Positions 42,387 through 46,237 of a stretch of 46,237 nucleotides of DNA are shown in pieces. Below the pieces are notes generated by a model. That model did not search any database and was not told the DNA's origin. It worked only from the letters and a program-made list of their open reading frames with translations. A program made the translations under genes and the position numbers. The stretch comes from Variovorax paradoxus (GTDB lineage: Bacteria > Pseudomonadota > Gammaproteobacteria > Burkholderiales > Burkholderiaceae_C), in assembly GCF_018614875.1 (NCBI RefSeq), contig NZ_JAGGNW010000005.1, positions 1-46,237 of the forward strand. The letters are read 5' to 3'. Each line of letters opens with the position of its first letter. The first letter of the stretch is position 1.

Positions 42387-43991
42387 CTAGTCGTCCACGC
42401 ACACGCCTTCGGTCGGCACCAGGCATTGCGGCAGGCCGGCGCCCACCGGCCCACCCCGCGTGCGGATGGCCGAGGACACCGCCGCCGTGGCCACGGCGAG
42501 GCCGCGCGGCAGCAGGATCCAGAGCTGGCCGCGCTCCTTCATGCGGCGCGCGTTGGTCGCGGCCTGCTGGCCGTTGCCGAAGAAATAGTCGGCCCGCACC
42601 GCGCCGCGAATCGCGCCGCCGGTGTCCTGCGCAACGGTCAGCCGCTGCATGGGTGCACCGGTGCCCGGTGCGCGCGTGGAGACGAACACCGGGTAGCCGA
42701 GCGGCGTGCTGCGCGGGTCCACGGCGATCGAGCGGCCCGCCGACAGCGGCACGCCGAACGCGCCCACCGGTCCGCCCGAGGGCGAGGGCGATTCCTTGAA
42801 GAACACGTAGCTCGGGTCCGTGATGCCGGAGCCGACGACCGGCCCGGCCGTGCGTCGCCCCGGCACCATCACCGCGCCGCTGGCCGTAGGCCGCGCGAGT
42901 GTGAAGCCGCGCGTGCGGATGGTGCTGGTCGAGGTACCGCCGACGTCGTCATCTTCGTCGCCGTCGTCGAGCTGCAGTTCGATGGACGAGCCCCGCACCT
43001 TGACCGGGGTGCGTGGCTTGCCGTTGGCCGCCTGCGCCAGCGTGGGGCGGAAGGGCTGGCCGTTCTGCTCGGCATAGGCCACGCGGATGATCTCGCCGTT
43101 GGCCAGCTTGATGCGGCCCGAACCCTGGATCTGCATCTCGTAGAGCGCGGTGGCGCTGCTCACGAAAGCCAGCACCCGGGCATTGGGCGCGCCCTTGGTC
43201 TCGATTTCTTCGCGCGTGTAGTAGGGCAGCAGCTGCTTGCCCTCGATGCGCAGGCGGACCTTGCGGTCGAGCGTGTCGCGCGTGATGGCCGAGAGGTCGA
43301 GCGCGTAGAGCCCCGGCGCGCCCATGTCGCGCGTGCTGAGGCCGGTCTGCGCCACCACGTTGCGGCCTTCGACCCGCGCCGCCACGGTGCCGCTGCCGGC
43401 CGGCAGCTTGCGCACGTCGGCAAACAGCATGTCCTCGGGCTGGCCGTAGACCGGGTAGATGAACGGCGCCGCGTATTGCCGGCTGCCCGCTATCTCGGGC
43501 TCGAAATAGCCGGTGACCACGCCGTCGGGCCTGCGGTCGTCGTCGCGGATCTGGTAGGCCGAGAACTCCTGTTCGAAGAAGGCGCGGATGGCGGTGCTGC
43601 TCTTGCCGTCGACCCTGAGGGCGCGTGCGCAGACCTCCTTCCACTCGGCGCCGCGGCCGGTGAGCACCTTGCAGCTGCCGAGGAAGGCCGGCCAGCTCTC
43701 GGAGAAATCGTCGCGCGCCCATCCGGGCACGGCATCGAAGCTGACCGATGTGTAGGTGGCCAGCTGGGTCGAGAAGGTGCGCGCCTGGCCGGCCGTGTTC
43801 GAGCCGGTGGCGGCCGGCCGCGGCGACGCCGGCGTTGTCGTCGTGCCTGCCGCCGTGTCGGAAGCGGCACTGCCGGCACCGGCGGTTGCTGCCGGCGGCG
43901 TGTTGGCGCAGCCCGCTGCGAGCATGGCCGCCGCGGCGGCTGCCGCAGTCCAGCGCAGGGCGAAACTGAAGATCGGCGACTGTGTGTACAT
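42387..43991 (-). CDS. mltA: MltA-type membrane-bound lytic transglycosylase
   Basis: Cleaves the MurNAc-GlcNAc bond of peptidoglycan. The 534-residue lipoprotein has lipobox LAAGC with Cys28, an Ala/Thr/Pro linker, then the MltA domain (GYFEPEIAGSR, PVYGQPEDMLFADV, GLYALDLSA, YYTREEIE, ALYEMQIQGSGRI) and the C-terminal 3D domain with the catalytic-aspartate region LTVAQDTGGAIRG and RADYFFGNG. ATG 43989-43991 behind AAGGAGG. Inside this island it probably opens the cell wall for the T6SS membrane complex; it might equally be the housekeeping MltA. An acidic insert near 345-360 (DDGDEDDDVG) is unusual. Confidence 0.9.
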   Translation of the reverse strand: MYTQSPIFSFALRWTAAAAAAAMLAAGCANTPPAATAGAGSAASDTAAGTTTTPASPRPAATGSNTAGQARTFSTQLATYTSVSFDAVPGWARDDFSESWPAFLGSCKVLTGRGAEWKEVCARALRVDGKSSTAIRAFFEQEFSAYQIRDDDRRPDGVVTGYFEPEIAGSRQYAAPFIYPVYGQPEDMLFADVRKLPAGSGTVAARVEGRNVVAQTGLSTRDMGAPGLYALDLSAITRDTLDRKVRLRIEGKQLLPYYTREEIETKGAPNARVLAFVSSATALYEMQIQGSGRIKLANGEIIRVAYAEQNGQPFRPTLAQAANGKPRTPVKVRGSSIELQLDDGDEDDDVGGTSTSTIRTRGFTLARPTASGAVMVPGRRTAGPVVGSGITDPSYVFFKESPSPSGGPVGAFGVPLSAGRSIAVDPRSTPLGYPVFVSTRAPGTGAPMQRLTVAQDTGGAIRGAVRADYFFGNGQQAATNARRMKERGQLWILLPRGLAVATAAVSSAIRTRGGPVGAGLPQCLVPTEGVCVDD

Positions 43992-44044
43992 GAAAGCCTC
44001 CTTGTCCGGAAAGACGGCCCAGCGGGCCAACGCTCTGCAGACGA

Positions 44045-45976
44045 TTACTTCTCGACGATTTTGAAATTCGCGACGCCGTAGACGTCGTTGCATGGGGTGT
44101 TGGGCGCGCAGACCGGCTTGCCCAGCAAAGGCGACGGACCCGTGCCGCGGCTGGCTTCGAGCGCCGCCAGCACGGGCAGCGGAAATTGCGGGAACACGCC
44201 GTCGTTCTGCACGCCCGAGGCGCCGAAGTCGCGCTCGTGCTGGCTCACGAGCACCGCGAACTGGTTGGTGCCGGCGGGTCCGCCGGCATCCATCGGCCAG
44301 GAGGCGCGCGGTAGCGAGAGCGGGCTGCCGGCGGTGATCTTGTTGTACTTGTCGAGCAGGTTCGGGAACAGCAGGAACATCTCGCCGCCGCTGGACAGCA
44401 GGAACACGTAGACAAAACCCTCGCGCTTGCTTCGGACCTCGAAGGCGAGCTTGTCCTTGCCGATCGACACCTCGGCCTTCTTCGGCACGGCCGTCACGTC
44501 GAAGCCCGGCGCCGCGCCGGCCGCCAGCGACTGCAGCGATTCGAGCGGCGTGCGGGGCGCGGGAGGAGGAGGCGGTGGCGGCGGCGGCGGCGCCTGGGTC
44601 ACGCGGGCCTCGGGCGGCGGAGGCGGCGTCGCAACAACCGCCACCTGCTTGCCGCCGCTGTTGCTGTTGTTGTCGCCCTCCGCGCCCGCGCTGCGGCCCT
44701 GGTACCACCACCAGCCGCCACCGGCCACGGCGGCAAGCACGGCCACCGAGGCCATGGCGGCGACGGCCTTGTTTTTTCTTCCGCCGCCGTCCGTGTCCCG
44801 CGCGGCAGCCGCGCCCGCAGCGGTTGCCGGCGCGGGCGCCTTGCCGCGGCCGATGGTCGTGGGCAGGTCGGCGTTGCTGTTGCTGTTCTTGCGCGAGCCC
44901 GAAACCGGCGGCGTGGTGCGCGGCGTGGGCGCGATGCTGTGGCCCACTTCCAGGTCGAGCGCGGCGCGGAACTCGGCCATCGACTGCGGCCGTGACTCGG
45001 GCCGCACGCCCAGGCCCGCGTCGATCGCCTGCAGGAGCCGCAGGCTGTAGCGCTGGCGCAGGATGTCGTTGCCCGCGAGCGGCACGTAGCTGTCGGACAG
45101 GAGCCGCGCCACCGACGGCGGCGGCGCGCGTCCGCAGACGGCCACGTGCATCACCGCCGCGAGCGCGTAGACGTCGGTCCACGCGCCCTGCGACATGTCG
45201 GGCATCTCGGCGTACTGCTCGATGGGCGCATAGCCGGGCTTCAGGATGACGGTGATCGCCTGCGTCTTGTCGGTGATCACGCGGCGCGCGGCGCCGAAGT
45301 CGAGCACCACCGGCCGGCCGGAGCCTTCGAGCAGGATGATGTTGTCGGGCGCGATGTCGCGGTGGTAGCAGTTGGCGTTGTGCATCACCGCCAGCGCCTG
45401 CGTCACGCCGTCCATGATGCGGATCAGCCAGGCCTCGTCCACGCCCGCGGGAATGGCAACCAGCGCCTGGCGCAGCGTGTCGCCGCGGTAGAACGGCATC
45501 ACCATGTAGGTGGTGCCGCGCTCCTGCCAGAAGCGGTAGACCTTCAGCAGCGAGGGATGGTCGAACTGCGCGAGCAGGCGGGCTTCGTTGATGAAGCTGC
45601 GCATGCCGAGGTCGAAGGTTTCCCTGTGCCGTTCCGAGAGCGGGACCACGGTGCCGTCGTGCTGCCGGGTCGACAGCGATGTGGGCAGGTATTCCTTGAT
45701 GGCGACGACGCGCTCGAGCGTGTGGTCCCAGGCTTCGTAGACCACGCCGAAGCCGCCCTGGCCGACGACTCTGGTGATTTCGAATTCTGCGAGGCGGCTG
45801 CCTACGGGGAGGAGGCCGGCCTCGTGCGTTTCCGTTGCGGTGGCCGGCGCGTTGGAGAGGTTTGTCGAGCCGGATGTAATGACGGTGGCCGAGATGTCGT
45901 CGAGTTGCTGCGCTGGCCTCGACATGACGCGCGTGCGGTCGTCTTCTGGGGGCATGCTTGTTGGAGCTTCGGTCAT
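44045..45976 (-). CDS. ppkA: T6SS Ser/Thr kinase PpkA-like
   Basis: A 643-residue transmembrane kinase. The N-terminal kinase domain (about 64-345) has G-loop GQGGFGVVY (72-80), Lys94 in AIKEY, HRDIAPDN (205-212) and LDFGAAR (225-231), so it should be active. A Ser/Asn/Pro linker, one membrane segment (404-425), a Pro-rich stretch and a periplasmic DUF4384 domain (KLAFEVRSKREGFVYVFLL, FLLFPNLLDKYN) follow. It would sense the envelope through DUF4384 and phosphorylate threonines recognised by TagH, opposed by PppA. AAGGAG precedes the ATG. First gene of the long minus-strand run. Confidence 0.93.
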   Translation of the reverse strand: MTEAPTSMPPEDDRTRVMSRPAQQLDDISATVITSGSTNLSNAPATATETHEAGLLPVGSRLAEFEITRVVGQGGFGVVYEAWDHTLERVVAIKEYLPTSLSTRQHDGTVVPLSERHRETFDLGMRSFINEARLLAQFDHPSLLKVYRFWQERGTTYMVMPFYRGDTLRQALVAIPAGVDEAWLIRIMDGVTQALAVMHNANCYHRDIAPDNIILLEGSGRPVVLDFGAARRVITDKTQAITVILKPGYAPIEQYAEMPDMSQGAWTDVYALAAVMHVAVCGRAPPPSVARLLSDSYVPLAGNDILRQRYSLRLLQAIDAGLGVRPESRPQSMAEFRAALDLEVGHSIAPTPRTTPPVSGSRKNSNSNADLPTTIGRGKAPAPATAAGAAAARDTDGGGRKNKAVAAMASVAVLAAVAGGGWWWYQGRSAGAEGDNNSNSGGKQVAVVATPPPPPEARVTQAPPPPPPPPPPAPRTPLESLQSLAAGAAPGFDVTAVPKKAEVSIGKDKLAFEVRSKREGFVYVFLLSSGGEMFLLFPNLLDKYNKITAGSPLSLPRASWPMDAGGPAGTNQFAVLVSQHERDFGASGVQNDGVFPQFPLPVLAALEASRGTGPSPLLGKPVCAPNTPCNDVYGVANFKIVEK

Positions 45977-46011
45977 TGACTTGCTCCTTTTTGCATTGTT
46001 TGGGGGGGTTG

Positions 46012-46190
46012 CTTCCCGAGGCCGGGTCTCGCCCCGGCAGGCGACCTACTTTTCTTTGCTTCGCCAAAGAAACGTAGGCAAAAGAAAGGCGACCCCACTG
46101 TCTGCGGCCCCTGCGCTGCGCTACGGGGCAACCTGCGGTGCTCGCGTTTCGCGGGGTCCGCAGAACTCGCTTCGCTTGTATGGTTGAGGC
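46012..46190. repeat. Dispersed intergenic repeat with a long hairpin
   Basis: The block contains CTACTTTTCTTTG (46046-46058) pairing 12 of 13 with CAAAGAAACGTAG (46065-46077), then GCAAAAGAAAGGCGACCCC and a GC-rich tail. I recognise this as a repeat common between genes of Comamonadaceae; copy number cannot be checked here. The region 45977-46237 upstream of ppkA holds no other gene that I can see; the short open frames over it are not convincing. Confidence 0.6.
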
Positions 46191-46237
46191 GCTGGGGTGG
46201 AGGGACTCGTTTCGGATTCGGCCGCGGCAGCGGACCG

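Noticed and set aside
42387..46067. A 1226-codon minus-strand open frame covering ppkA and mltA
   Set aside because: Only the mltA part (from 43991) is real; over ppkA the true frame with kinase motifs is a different one.
45774..46187. A 137-codon plus-strand open frame at the right edge
   Set aside because: Lies over the ppkA start and the dispersed repeat; no plausible protein features.

Overview
This is a GC-rich bacterial chromosome segment, most likely from a betaproteobacterium of the Comamonadaceae (Variovorax or a close relative). That assignment is my inference from the tRNA-Tyr/Gly/Thr-tuf order, the protein flavour and the family-typical intergenic repeat at the right end; no 16S gene is present.

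Left part (1-9.9 kb), mostly housekeeping on the minus strand. It runs tRNA-Tyr, tRNA-Gly, tRNA-Thr, EF-Tu (cut by the window edge). Next is a tightly packed tryptophan operon read right to left: trpE, a small GxxExxY nuclease-like gene, trpG, L-threonine aldolase, a LysE/RhtB exporter, trpD, trpC, ung. Upstream of trpE is a short leader ORF with two closely spaced Trp codons followed by two mutually exclusive hairpins, a possible attenuator. A chalcone-isomerase-like secreted protein diverges from trpE; phosphoglycolate phosphatase and a four-helix-bundle stress protein follow.

Middle-left (10-12.6 kb): three small genes of unknown function, a beta/gamma-crystallin-like lipoprotein and a NarL-type response regulator.

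Right part (12.8-46.2 kb): a large type VI secretion (T6SS) island. A plus-strand arm holds a TssL-like protein with a DUF4384-like tail, a short degenerate TssM-like protein, then (diverging from tssJ) tssA-tssB-tssC-hcp and a peptidoglycan-binding/zinc-metallopeptidase protein that is a good effector candidate. The other arm is an almost gapless minus-strand run of 18 genes: ppkA kinase, MltA transglycosylase, sigma-70-like protein, anti-sigma-like membrane protein, caspase-like protein, a second divergent Hcp, tagJ, tssE, tssF, tssG, clpV, vgrG, DUF2169-pentapeptide adaptor, pentapeptide protein, DUF3540, PAAR-like DUF4150, FHA protein TagH and phosphatase PppA. PpkA, PppA and TagH form the threonine-phosphorylation control circuit of T6SS. 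No tssK and no full-length tssM/tssL lie in the window; they may lie to the right.

Most notable: (i) clpV is split by a single-base frameshift located at a REP-like palindrome; (ii) a larger copy of the same repeat family sits inside the first codons of the caspase gene; (iii) a sigma / anti-sigma-like / caspase set is embedded in the T6SS run, the last two genes overlapping by ATGA; (iv) a TssM remnant without Walker motifs is paired with TssL-DUF4384; (v) the metallopeptidase effector candidate has no visible immunity gene.
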